A stretch of 5,098 nt of DNA, taken from contig PMYA01000125.1 of the NCBI GenBank assembly GCA_003170935.1, positions 1 through 5,098 on the forward strand, read 5' to 3'. Source of the DNA: Methanobacteriota archaeon (GTDB lineage Archaea > Halobacteriota > Bog-38 > Methanoflorentales > Methanoflorentaceae). The notes beneath the pieces are model-generated. The model saw only the letters and a program-made list of their open reading frames with translations, made no database searches and had not been told where the DNA came from. Positions 1 to 5,098 of this stretch are shown in pieces; position 1 is the first letter of the stretch; each line of letters begins with the position of its first letter. Position numbers and translations under genes: made by a program.

Positions 1-328
1 GACCCTCGTCGCCCTCCTGATCCTTCCGAAACTGGGGCTTGCAGACGCGACAAGCTCGACTGGGTTGGCGGCATACTTTGTCATGTGGGGGATCTTTACG
101 CTCGTCATGTTCATCGGGGCGCTCAAAGCAAACCGGGCATTGCAGGTCGTCCTTGGCTTACTTACCGTGCTGTTCTTCCTGCTGGCAATTGGTGAGGTAA
201 CAGGGAGCGCCAACGTAGTCACGATTGCCGGCTATGAAGGGATCCTCACCGGTTTCGCGGCAATCTACGCGGGCCTCGGTCAGGTATTAAATGAGATGTA
301 CAAAAGGACCGTTGCGCCGCTGGGGTGA
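1..328 (+). CDS. satP: Acetate/succinate transporter, AceTr (SatP/YaaH) family, 3' part only
   Basis: The reading frame is open from base 2 to the TGA at 326-328 and gives the last 108 residues of an inner-membrane carboxylate transporter. It aligns without gaps of note to the C-terminal part of E. coli SatP as I recall it: shared blocks include PKLGL, the [15 protein letters not shown] helix, LTVLF.LLAIG, and a C-terminal [18 protein letters not shown]. SatP is about 188 residues with six helices, so roughly 80 N-terminal residues, including the family's NPAPLGL signature, lie off the left edge. The family imports acetate or succinate with protons. Internal start codons such as the TTG at 65 are not the real start. 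The next gene on the same strand is also a small-acid-type transporter, but a strong terminator separates them. The family call is secure; the exact substrate is inferred. Confidence 0.93.
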   Translation, partial: TLVALLILPKLGLADATSSTGLAAYFVMWGIFTLVMFIGALKANRALQVVLGLLTVLFFLLAIGEVTGSANVVTIAGYEGILTGFAAIYAGLGQVLNEMYKRTVAPLG

Positions 329-330
329 AT

Positions 331-371
331 AGAACTCCCTGCATCACTCGCAGGGATTCTCTTTTTATTTT
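331..371 (+). terminator. Intrinsic terminator of the satP-like gene
   Basis: A hairpin begins two bases after the stop codon. The core arms TCCCTGC (336-342) and GCAGGGA (350-356) enclose a 7-nt loop, and AGAA/TTCT extends the stem by four pairs across one bulged C (335). A T-rich run, CTTTTTATTTT, follows at 361-371. This is a textbook rho-independent terminator, so the downstream MFS gene probably has its own promoter. Confidence 0.85.
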
Positions 372-402
372 CTGAAGGCCGGTACATTTACTCTCGATCA
401 TA

Positions 403-469
403 TTCTGCGGGAATGCGGCTAGGCCTTGGGGGCTATCTCGCAATTGCGCCCGCGTGCACCGCCGTCGGA
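403..469 (+). pseudogene. Decayed fragment of a second OFA-type MFS transporter gene
   Basis: Read in the frame of base 428, this gap encodes GGYLAIAPACTAVG. The intact downstream transporter has GGAWLAIAPACTAA in its tenth helix. Over 27 nt (437-463 against 1563-1589) I count 23 identities, and all four differences are synonymous third-position changes, the mark of sequence that once evolved as a protein. The TTCTG at 403 lies 34 nt before the matched CTC, against 33 nt in the intact gene, which fits a one-base frameshift in the relic. Upstream and downstream the similarity fades, and no start or full-length frame exists. Only about 70 nt separate it from the intact gene, so the remaining roughly 75 codons are lost. 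It is most simply a relic of a paralogue, perhaps from tandem duplication. Chance similarity is unlikely but the fragment is short. Confidence 0.6.
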
Positions 470-527
470 AGCCATCATCATAGACGGCTCGAGCACGACA
501 TTCTAATAGTGATAGACCGGTTGATCA

Positions 528-543
528 CATGGGTACATGGGTA
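528..543 (+). repeat. Tandem 8-bp repeat across the MFS start codon
   Basis: CATGGGTA occurs twice in direct succession (528-535 and 536-543). Each copy carries an ATG. The second ATG (537) opens the transporter frame. The first (529) opens a different frame that stops at 574-576 after 15 codons. No Shine-Dalgarno sequence precedes either. Confidence 0.8.
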
Positions 544-1817
544 GCGAAAATCAAGCTTCAGAAAACAGTGCACTGACACTTTTTGGCATGAGTCCAGAAA
601 AAGGCCGCTGGATATACGTCGCGCTCGGACTCGCCATCAACGTGTGTTTGGGCAGCATCTACTCGTGGAGCGTTTTTCGGTTGCCTCTCCAACAACTCTG
701 GTCTATCGATGCGACCGCCAGCTTGTTACCATTTATCTTCTTTTTCGCGTCTTTCGCCGTACTCATGCCGTTAGCCGGAGCGCCCCTCGATAAATACGGT
801 CCTCGACCGCTGACGATCATTGGTGGGATTGTCGTTGGAATTGGATGGATTCTGGCAAGTCAAGCGCCGAATATCACGTTCCTTACGTTAGCTTACGGTA
901 TCATCGGCGGTGCGGGAGTCGGAATCACCTACAACGCCACAATTGGCGCGAGCGCTCGATGGTTTCCTGATAGGAGAGGGCTCGTAGTAGGACTCACGGT
1001 GCTGGGGGTCGGCGTATCGCCGCTGATTACCGCACCACTAGGCAACTATCTGATCGTTAATTACGGGGTTTTGACCAGCTTTGGTATTTTGGGCATTGCA
1101 TTCTTGATCCTGATCGTGCTGCTTGGATTGCCGCTGCGATTTCCCGACCCTGACTGGCGGCCAGAAGGCTGGACGCAATCGCAAGAGAGCTTGCAGTGTG
1201 AAGACCTTAACAGATCTCAAATGGTCCGCACGAGAGGTTTCGTTGGACTCTGGCTCGGCTTCTTCATCGGCACCTTAGCAGGGTTGATGGCAGTTGGCAT
1301 CAGCAGTCCCGTAGGACAAGAGGTGTTCAAGTTGAACGCAGCGACCGCTGCCGCCTTGGTGGGCGTCTTCGCCGTATTTAACGGCATTGGTCGGCCTATC
1401 TTTGGGTACCTCGCCGACCGGATACACCCGCGCAATGCGGCGATGCTGAGTTTCGCCATTATCGCAGCAGCCGCGATACTCCTTGGTTTTGGGGCGGCTC
1501 CTGGTGCCACGGGCATATATATCGTTGGGTTCTGTGCCCTGTGGTTTTGTGGCGGCGCTTGGCTCGCGATCGCGCCTGCGTGCACTGCCGCTTTTTGTGG
1601 CACCAAGTACTACGGGCCAAATTATGGGCTTGTCTTTACCGCTTTCGGGGCCGGAGCCATTGTGGGAAATCTTCTCGCTGGGCAGTTGCGGGACCTCGTC
1701 GGCAGTTATGTCGCGGTGTTCTATCCGGTCGCGGTTCTGGCCATTGTCGGCATTGTGATCTCATTTTTCCTTATTCGGGCGCCAAGTGAGGCAAGTCTTC
1801 AGGAAAAAAGGGCATAA
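537..1817 (+). CDS. MFS transporter, oxalate/formate antiporter (OFA) type
   Basis: This 426-residue protein is a complete 12-helix major facilitator of usual length. Helices lie near residues 26-46, 62-84, 92-112, 115-137, 147-170, 180-200, 236-256, 268-290, 302-320, 325-350, 361-384 and 391-413, with a hydrophilic central loop at about 201-235. MFS motif A appears as GAPLDKYGPRP (81-91), with a second-half copy GYLADRIHPRN (290-300). OFA features are GRWIYV..G...N.CLGSIYSWSVF (23-47), ARWFPDRRG (140-148) and GRPIFGYLADR (285-295). From memory, Arg286 sits where OxlT has its essential helix-8 arginine, while helix 11 (FTAFGAG) shows no lysine matching OxlT's second substrate charge, so oxalate itself is doubtful. 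A monocarboxylate or other small anion is likely. The in-frame stop at 522-524 limits the start to 537 or the ATG at 588 (residue 18), which would fit the family's short N-terminus. Neither has a clear ribosome binding site. Confidence 0.9.
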   Translation: MGSENQASENSALTLFGMSPEKGRWIYVALGLAINVCLGSIYSWSVFRLPLQQLWSIDATASLLPFIFFFASFAVLMPLAGAPLDKYGPRPLTIIGGIVVGIGWILASQAPNITFLTLAYGIIGGAGVGITYNATIGASARWFPDRRGLVVGLTVLGVGVSPLITAPLGNYLIVNYGVLTSFGILGIAFLILIVLLGLPLRFPDPDWRPEGWTQSQESLQCEDLNRSQMVRTRGFVGLWLGFFIGTLAGLMAVGISSPVGQEVFKLNAATAAALVGVFAVFNGIGRPIFGYLADRIHPRNAAMLSFAIIAAAAILLGFGAAPGATGIYIVGFCALWFCGGAWLAIAPACTAAFCGTKYYGPNYGLVFTAFGAGAIVGNLLAGQLRDLVGSYVAVFYPVAVLAIVGIVISFFLIRAPSEASLQEKRA

Positions 1818-1829
1818 GCCCTCCTTTCT
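1806..1829 (+). terminator. Possible weak terminator hairpin over the MFS stop codon
   Basis: The arms AGGGC (1809-1813) and GCCCT (1818-1822) enclose ATAA, which includes the stop codon TAA (1815-1817). An A run precedes the stem and CCTTTCT follows it. The stem is short and the T-run poor, so termination here would be inefficient. This matters because the next gene is convergent and ends 69 bases downstream. Confidence 0.35.
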
Positions 1830-1884
1830 AAAGTCACTGCGGCGCTCACGTCAGGGTGCTTTGAGAGGCGATGTGCCACACATT

Positions 1885-1899
1885 TCTACCTTCGGTAGA
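1885..1899 (-). other. Small hairpin over the terminase stop codon
   Basis: The arms TCTACC (1885-1890) and GGTAGA (1894-1899) pair perfectly around a 3-nt loop. On the minus strand the stem contains the last codons and the TAG stop of the terminase gene. No T-run follows on that strand, so it is not a canonical terminator. It may protect the 3' end, or be incidental. Confidence 0.35.
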
Positions 1900-3721
1900 T
1901 CAAATCCTCGGGATAGTAGTGATACCAAACGTTCTCATACGGGTTCCAGTCCAGCTCGGGATCGACGTCGTAGGTTGCTAAGCACAGCGCGTGTATGCCA
2001 GACTGCTGCGCTATTTGCAAGCCGTAATCAGGAGCACCACTGTAGGTGAAGTCAGATTTAAAGACTTCGAGTTCCGCCATGAGCTCAGGAAAATACGGGT
2101 ACGAGATAACGCGCTTGCGTATGAGCATGCCGAGGTTCTCGTACGCCGCTGCGAGCTCCTTCTGGCTAAACTTGACGCGCCGCATGGTAACGCCTTTGTA
2201 CTCTACGGCCTTCAACATGGCTTCGTCAAAGCCGTCAACGGCCCGGACGGAAGCGTTGTCGAATTTAACCGATGTCTTAAACACATGCTCGACCTCGTCG
2301 ATGGGCTCAGCAACGATGCGCTCGAAATGGACGACGACGTTTTTAGTCACGTCGTAGACCAGGAGCGTGCTTTTGTCATCGAGGCGTGTAGGGACCCACG
2401 CTATTGTGTAGTATCGGCCAGGTAACGGCCTTGCCTCCACTGAGGTGACCACGCATTGCTTTGATTCCGGAAATAACGTCCCTTTCAGCTGATTGAGCGC
2501 TTGAGTTGTTGCATCGACCTGGTCATCGTGCTCGGCGTTTGGGAAGCCGATAAGTTCCTGAACGTAGTCGTTCACCCAGTCATACCTGCCGCCATCGGGA
2601 GTGGGCAGGTACACGTTTCCAGATTGCCAAACGGGCACACAGTTGAGCGCCCTAAGCTCCTTTGAACCTTTAGCGGTGATCGGGATCAGGCCGGGGACCT
2701 CGTGTTTAAGGTGCGAGGCAATAGCGGCGCCGAGCATCTGCGCCTCTATGATCTTAGCTGTTGAGCCGGGCCATTTCGCTGACAGGCGCTTTATGGCCTC
2801 CACGATCCCGTCAAAATCTAATCGGTCGCGCACTTGGTCTAGCAGGTAGAAATCAGCGCCCTTACGTCCCCATACCTGTCCAACTACGTAATCTGACGTC
2901 GCGCTCTTCGTGAGCGCCATGTCCCATGACTGTATGATTGTGTCCATATCAGGGACCGCTTCGGGGTTGTAGTAGTGTATCCACCCTTCCTTGAACAACG
3001 CGTCGTTGTCCTGGCGAAACTCACAAAGGTACTCCTGGGCGAACCACCAATCGCCGATGTCACGCCGTTCCCGTTCGAGGTACTCCTTTGTAATACGCGG
3101 GCATTCGTATGCCGTCACTCTCACCTTCGTCCAGTCCGCATCGTGCTCCCATACACGCCAAAATATGCCCCGCTTGCCGCGCGGGGTGCTCAGAAGGATT
3201 AATCGTCCCCCTGATACAGCAAGCATGGGTCGGGCTGCGTAGTAGAGATCGTCAGAGACTTGTGCGGCTTCATCCAGCAATATCAAAGACGGGCTGCTGA
3301 AGCCCCTCGTGGTTGACTCTGATCCGGGAAGTGCGACGATGCGACTGCCGTTACTGAGTTCAAGCGTGGTGGCCTCGCGATTGCCCTTCCTTCCAAGCTT
3401 CCTGTAAAAACCGATGATCTTTTTTAAAAGCTCTCCGGACTGCCGCTGGGACGGGGAAAGGATAAGGATAAGCGAATCGGGATGGAGGAGGGCGTGATGA
3501 AGCGCGAGAATCGCGACGATGGTTGACTTTCCAGACTGGCGAGAGCAGTTAAGAATGACGTGGTCGTCAGTTGAGGTAAGCAGGTTGCGTTGCCACGGGT
3601 CGGGGTCTATGTTGAGTTGTCTGGCGAACGTTACGGGATCGGTGGGCGTTTCCGTCGTGGTCTTCGCGTCTGGAGCATCTCGCCCCTCCAATCTTTTAAT
3701 CCTTCTGTTATGTTGGCCCAT
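1886..3721 (-). CDS. Phage terminase large subunit with an extra nuclease-like C-terminal domain
   Basis: This is the ATPase/nuclease motor that packages and cuts phage DNA. The start is the ATG at 3721, because AAGGAGG lies five bases upstream; a TTG at 3736 is in frame but has no such site. In the 611-residue product, DPDPWQR (39-45) resembles the adenine-binding motif. Walker A is SRQSGKST (60-67, Lys65), Walker B is LILLDEA (146-152, Asp150, Glu151) and the coupling motif is LLSTPRG (176-182). The nuclease domain (about 260-412) resembles the psiM2-type family, with SWD (Asp267), IIEA (Glu326) and HDDQVDA (Asp399, Asp400, Asp403), matching the Asp/Glu/Asp plan of T4 gp17. Residues 435-585 look like a second RNase H-type terminase nuclease whose first Asp is Val443 and whose HDD is HAL (577-579). 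The protein is therefore about 180 residues longer than one ATPase plus one nuclease. The start overlaps the upstream small gene by 14 nt, implying coupled translation. No portal gene follows. Confidence 0.93.
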   Translation of the reverse strand: MGQHNRRIKRLEGRDAPDAKTTTETPTDPVTFARQLNIDPDPWQRNLLTSTDDHVILNCSRQSGKSTIVAILALHHALLHPDSLILILSPSQRQSGELLKKIIGFYRKLGRKGNREATTLELSNGSRIVALPGSESTTRGFSSPSLILLDEAAQVSDDLYYAARPMLAVSGGRLILLSTPRGKRGIFWRVWEHDADWTKVRVTAYECPRITKEYLERERRDIGDWWFAQEYLCEFRQDNDALFKEGWIHYYNPEAVPDMDTIIQSWDMALTKSATSDYVVGQVWGRKGADFYLLDQVRDRLDFDGIVEAIKRLSAKWPGSTAKIIEAQMLGAAIASHLKHEVPGLIPITAKGSKELRALNCVPVWQSGNVYLPTPDGGRYDWVNDYVQELIGFPNAEHDDQVDATTQALNQLKGTLFPESKQCVVTSVEARPLPGRYYTIAWVPTRLDDKSTLLVYDVTKNVVVHFERIVAEPIDEVEHVFKTSVKFDNASVRAVDGFDEAMLKAVEYKGVTMRRVKFSQKELAAAYENLGMLIRKRVISYPYFPELMAELEVFKSDFTYSGAPDYGLQIAQQSGIHALCLATYDVDPELDWNPYENVWYHYYPEDLIYRR

Positions 3722-4022
3722 GGGATCCTCCTTCAAGAGCGGCTATTCGCTGCTCATGGTCGGTGATCTCAATGACACGCAAGCCGATCTCTACTGCCCG
3801 CAATTTAATTCTCAGTTTAGGCTCAAGATCAAGCATCGCGTTGTCGGCGTTGCGTACCTCGGCGATTACCTCATTGAATAGGGCGCGGAGGTCTTCCGCG
3901 GTTTTGATGTCAACTGTAGTTAGATGTTTGTCTATCCCTTTTTTCCTCAAACCCTCACCACGCTTCTTGCACTTGTAGGCCTTGTCGTATTCGCGACGCC
4001 TTTTTGGATCTTTATAAGGCAT
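3708..4022 (-). CDS. Probable terminase small subunit (small basic helical protein)
   Basis: This 104-residue protein is encoded directly before the terminase large subunit and overlaps it by 14 nt, the usual place of a small terminase subunit, which binds the packaging start site and loads the motor. The N-terminus MPYKDPKRRREYDKAYKCKKR (1-21) is strongly basic and suits DNA binding; similar MPYKDPE.RREY starts are familiar in small phage proteins. Residues 40-97 (KTAEDLRALFNEVIAEV to EITDHEQRIAALE) are amphipathic and probably form long helices or a coiled coil for oligomerisation. I see no classic helix-turn-helix, so the role rests mainly on position. The start is an ATG with GGAGGAGG eight bases upstream. 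The C-terminal codons for EGGS also contain the ribosome binding site of the large subunit. Confidence in the gene is high; in the function, moderate. Confidence 0.8.
   Translation of the reverse strand: MPYKDPKRRREYDKAYKCKKRGEGLRKKGIDKHLTTVDIKTAEDLRALFNEVIAEVRNADNAMLDLEPKLRIKLRAVEIGLRVIEITDHEQRIAALEGGSHGPT
3727..3733 (-). promoter_or_regulatory. Ribosome binding site of terminase large subunit
   Basis: AAGGAGG on the minus strand, five bases before the ATG at 3721, lies inside the end of the upstream gene. It decides the start in favour of 3721 over the in-frame TTG at 3736, which lies upstream of this site. Confidence 0.85.
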
Positions 4023-4030
4023 TGCTCCGG

Positions 4031-4038
4031 CCTCCTCC
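4031..4038 (-). promoter_or_regulatory. Ribosome binding site of the small terminase gene
   Basis: GGAGGAGG on the minus strand lies eight bases before the ATG at 4022. Its ten-base context (4030-4039) has a perfect reverse complement 57 nt further upstream in the leader (4097-4106), described as a separate feature. Confidence 0.8.
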
Positions 4039-4091
4039 GTTTCTTTCGGAAGCTGTGTCGAGCGACCTAAGTGTCAGCGATTCCAGTTTAT

Positions 4092-4112
4092 CGCATCGGA
4101 GGAGGCGATGCG
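4092..4112 (-). promoter_or_regulatory. Leader hairpin with an anti-Shine-Dalgarno loop
   Basis: CGCATCG (4092-4098) and CGATGCG (4106-4112) form a perfect 7-bp stem around a 7-nt loop. On the minus strand the loop reads CCTCCTC, complementary to the GAGGAGG ribosome binding site of the small terminase gene downstream. The complement extends to ten perfect base pairs (4097-4106 with 4030-4039) if the stem opens. A minus-strand transcript that includes this leader could therefore hold its first ribosome binding site in a long-range helix or loop contact, or release it. The pairing is seen in the sequence; the regulation is inferred and needs a transcription start upstream of 4112. Confidence 0.45.
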
Positions 4113-4249
4113 TAGATACCGCTTTTGTTGCTTTACAAACAATTTTGTGCATAACATACATGAGCATGTTCTGCCATAGTAGTCTATAGGAAAATTTCCA
4201 AAAATCATAACGGTCTTTAATTTCCATTTAAATTGATTGAGTGCCTTTA
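4113..4249. promoter_or_regulatory. Divergent promoter/operator region between regulator and terminase operon
   Basis: This AT-rich stretch must hold the promoter of the rightward regulator and probably that of the leftward operon. Operator-like elements are GGAAA-A-TTTCC, a perfect 11-bp palindrome (4189-4199); ACATG-AG-CATGT (4158-4169); ACAAA-CAAT-TTTGT (within 4134-4148); and the 8-bp direct repeat AATTTCCA (4193-4200 and 4219-4226), spaced 26 bp, about two and a half helical turns. Promoter boxes are poor: on the plus strand TTGCTT then CATAAC (ending 4155) at 16-bp spacing; on the minus strand TTGGAA then TATGGC at 17 bp. I trust the region more than any one box. Confidence 0.4.
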
Positions 4250-5029
4250 ATGAAAACAGAAGAATTAACAGAACTGCTTTGCGAGGAATATGGGATAGCG
4301 AGCCGCGCAAGGAATGGGAACGGTCAGAAAACGAGGATTAGTTCGAGGACGCTTCGGAACTGGGCGGGTCAGGGGCTTATTTCACGCACGTGGCACCGCG
4401 ACGGCAAGAGGGGCCGCCCTCGGAGCGAGTTTCCTAAAAGGGCCATAGCAGAGGCCGCTACGTTGTGGGCAATTAAAAAAATGAAACTCGTTAAAGGTTA
4501 TCCGCCAACGAAGGAGGAATTTAGTCGTTTTTTGGATCAAGTAGGGTTGGTATACTCGAGCTACAACACCGGTGCACGTTTGGCACTGCACGATATTGAG
4601 ACGACAAAAGGCTTTGTATCCCTCTTCGTCCCGTTTGATGATGCAACGGTCAACGCGAGTCCGGTGCTTAACAAGCTGCTGGTTGCCAAGATTGTCACAA
4701 TTCTCGAAAAGGCGAAACGAGGGTGGCCATTGGAGCAGGAAGCAAAGGTGATCTTCACGTGGCGTTTGGATTCTGTTCCTAAACGTCACTCGATTATGGG
4801 TGAGGAGATAATTGGGATAAAGCCGACTTTTACCCGCAATCGTATACACCTAGAAGAAGCGGATCAAGACCAACTAATCTATTACCTTCTTCCTTGTGAC
4901 TGGTGGCCTTCTGGGAAAACTATGCTTACGATCGTCAACGGGGGGATTACTATTGACCTTCCGCATTCGATTTTGGATCTGCTCGAGCCTCGGATAAGCA
5001 AAAACTGTGAAATGAGGCACACAACTTAA
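4250..5029 (+). CDS. MerR-like helix-turn-helix protein with unknown C-terminal domain
   Basis: This 259-residue protein has a recognisable N-terminus only. Residues 2-16 (KTEELTELLCEEYGI) and 29-44 (RISSRTLRNWAGQGLI) form a winged-helix HTH of MerR/HTH_17 style, in which the S.RTLR.W..GLI block is the recognition part. A basic GKRGRPRSEFP segment (52-62) follows as the wing, then a helix with AIAEAATLWAIKKMKL (66-81). The rest (about 85-259) is mixed, soluble, without membrane segments or motifs I recognise; it contains repeated tryptophans, including CDWWPSG. The start is taken as ATG 4250 with a weak GAG eight bases upstream; GTG 4241 would add three residues and has no ribosome binding site. 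It is transcribed away from the terminase operon, so an autoregulator or operon repressor is a fair inference. A DNA-site-recognition role in packaging is another possibility. Confidence 0.8.
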   Translation: MKTEELTELLCEEYGIASRARNGNGQKTRISSRTLRNWAGQGLISRTWHRDGKRGRPRSEFPKRAIAEAATLWAIKKMKLVKGYPPTKEEFSRFLDQVGLVYSSYNTGARLALHDIETTKGFVSLFVPFDDATVNASPVLNKLLVAKIVTILEKAKRGWPLEQEAKVIFTWRLDSVPKRHSIMGEEIIGIKPTFTRNRIHLEEADQDQLIYYLLPCDWWPSGKTMLTIVNGGITIDLPHSILDLLEPRISKNCEMRHTT

Positions 5030-5098
5030 TGCAACTGAGCTCTGGGGCAGAGGGACTCAACGTTCTTTGCTTTGCTATCTGTGGTAGGGAACCTTTTC
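5030..5098. other. Downstream edge, nothing recognised
   Basis: These 69 bases after the regulator contain a 5-bp hairpin (5040-5052) without a T-run. I see no gene start, terminator or repeat that I can support. Confidence 0.5.

Noticed and set aside
1217..1606. A 129-codon minus-strand open frame inside the MFS gene
   Set aside because: Alanine- and proline-rich shadow of transmembrane codons on the coding strand; no start context and no recognisable domain.
1818..1885. Search for an attachment-site repeat marking the left end of a prophage
   Set aside because: By eye no direct repeat of this junction appears in the other gaps (329-536, 4023-4249, 5030-5098); the right end is probably outside the window.
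1991..2425. A 144-codon plus-strand open frame with protein-like composition inside the terminase region
   Set aside because: It is the complement of conserved terminase codons, has no convincing ribosome binding site, and matches no family I know. The minus-strand gene explains the sequence.
4108..4179. A 23-codon plus-strand frame starting MRRYRFCC with GGAGGAGG just before its ATG
   Set aside because: The purine run is the complement of the hairpin loop that mirrors the terminase ribosome binding site, and the ATG lies in the stem. The peptide has no support beyond that, though a tiny leader peptide cannot be excluded.
4012..4310. Minus-strand open frames of 71 and 78 codons upstream of the small terminase gene
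   Set aside because: They overlap each other and the divergent regulatory region, lack ribosome binding sites and known motifs, and would conflict with the inverted repeats there.
4382..4849. A 155-codon minus-strand open frame opposite the regulator gene
   Set aside because: Composition looks like random antisense reading, and the plus-strand frame has a clear helix-turn-helix block.
5040..5052. CTCTG-GGG-CAGAG hairpin after the regulator gene, considered as terminator
   Set aside because: Only five base pairs, a three-base loop and no following T-run.
1..5098. Looked for tRNA, rRNA, CRISPR repeats and insertion-sequence ends
   Set aside because: No cloverleaf, spaced repeat array, transposase motif or paired terminal inverted repeat was seen.

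Overview
The window joins an ordinary bacterial-type chromosomal segment with two carboxylate transporter genes to a small phage DNA-packaging module. No rRNA, tRNA or other taxon marker is present, so the organism cannot be named. Base composition is intermediate. The phage genes have strong GGAGG-type ribosome binding sites, while the two full-length rightward genes have almost none. A bacterium is most likely; an archaeon is not formally excluded, because both transporter families occur there.

Layout. (1) Positions 1-328, plus strand: the C-terminal 108 residues of an acetate/succinate transporter of the AceTr (GPR1/FUN34/YaaH, SatP) family, followed by a good intrinsic terminator at 331-371. 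(2) Positions 372-536: a gap holding a short decayed piece of a second MFS transporter gene, recognisable by a 27-nt stretch that differs from the neighbouring MFS gene only at third codon positions. (3) Positions 537-1817, plus strand: a complete 12-helix MFS transporter of the oxalate/formate antiporter (OFA) type. (4) Positions 1818-1885: a short convergent junction with hairpins at both gene ends. (5) Positions 1886-4022, minus strand: a two-gene operon with a 14-nt overlap, made of a small basic, helical protein (probable terminase small subunit) and a terminase large subunit. (6) Positions 4023-4249: a divergent regulatory region with inverted repeats. (7) Positions 4250-5029, plus strand: a protein with a MerR-like helix-turn-helix N-terminus and an unrecognised C-terminal part. 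(8) Positions 5030-5098: nothing recognised.

How the genes work together. The two transporters plausibly form a small-carboxylate uptake or exchange locus. The terminase pair would recognise, translocate and cut DNA. The divergent regulator is well placed to control itself and the terminase operon from the shared region. No portal, capsid, tail, lysis or integrase gene is present, and the terminase large subunit ends directly against the transporter gene, so this is either the edge of a degraded prophage or a stand-alone terminase cassette.

Most notable points. The large terminase carries a complete-looking nuclease domain followed by a second nuclease-like domain that has lost two of its catalytic positions. 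The terminase operon leader contains a perfect hairpin whose seven-base loop is complementary to the ribosome binding site of the first gene, a possible translational switch.
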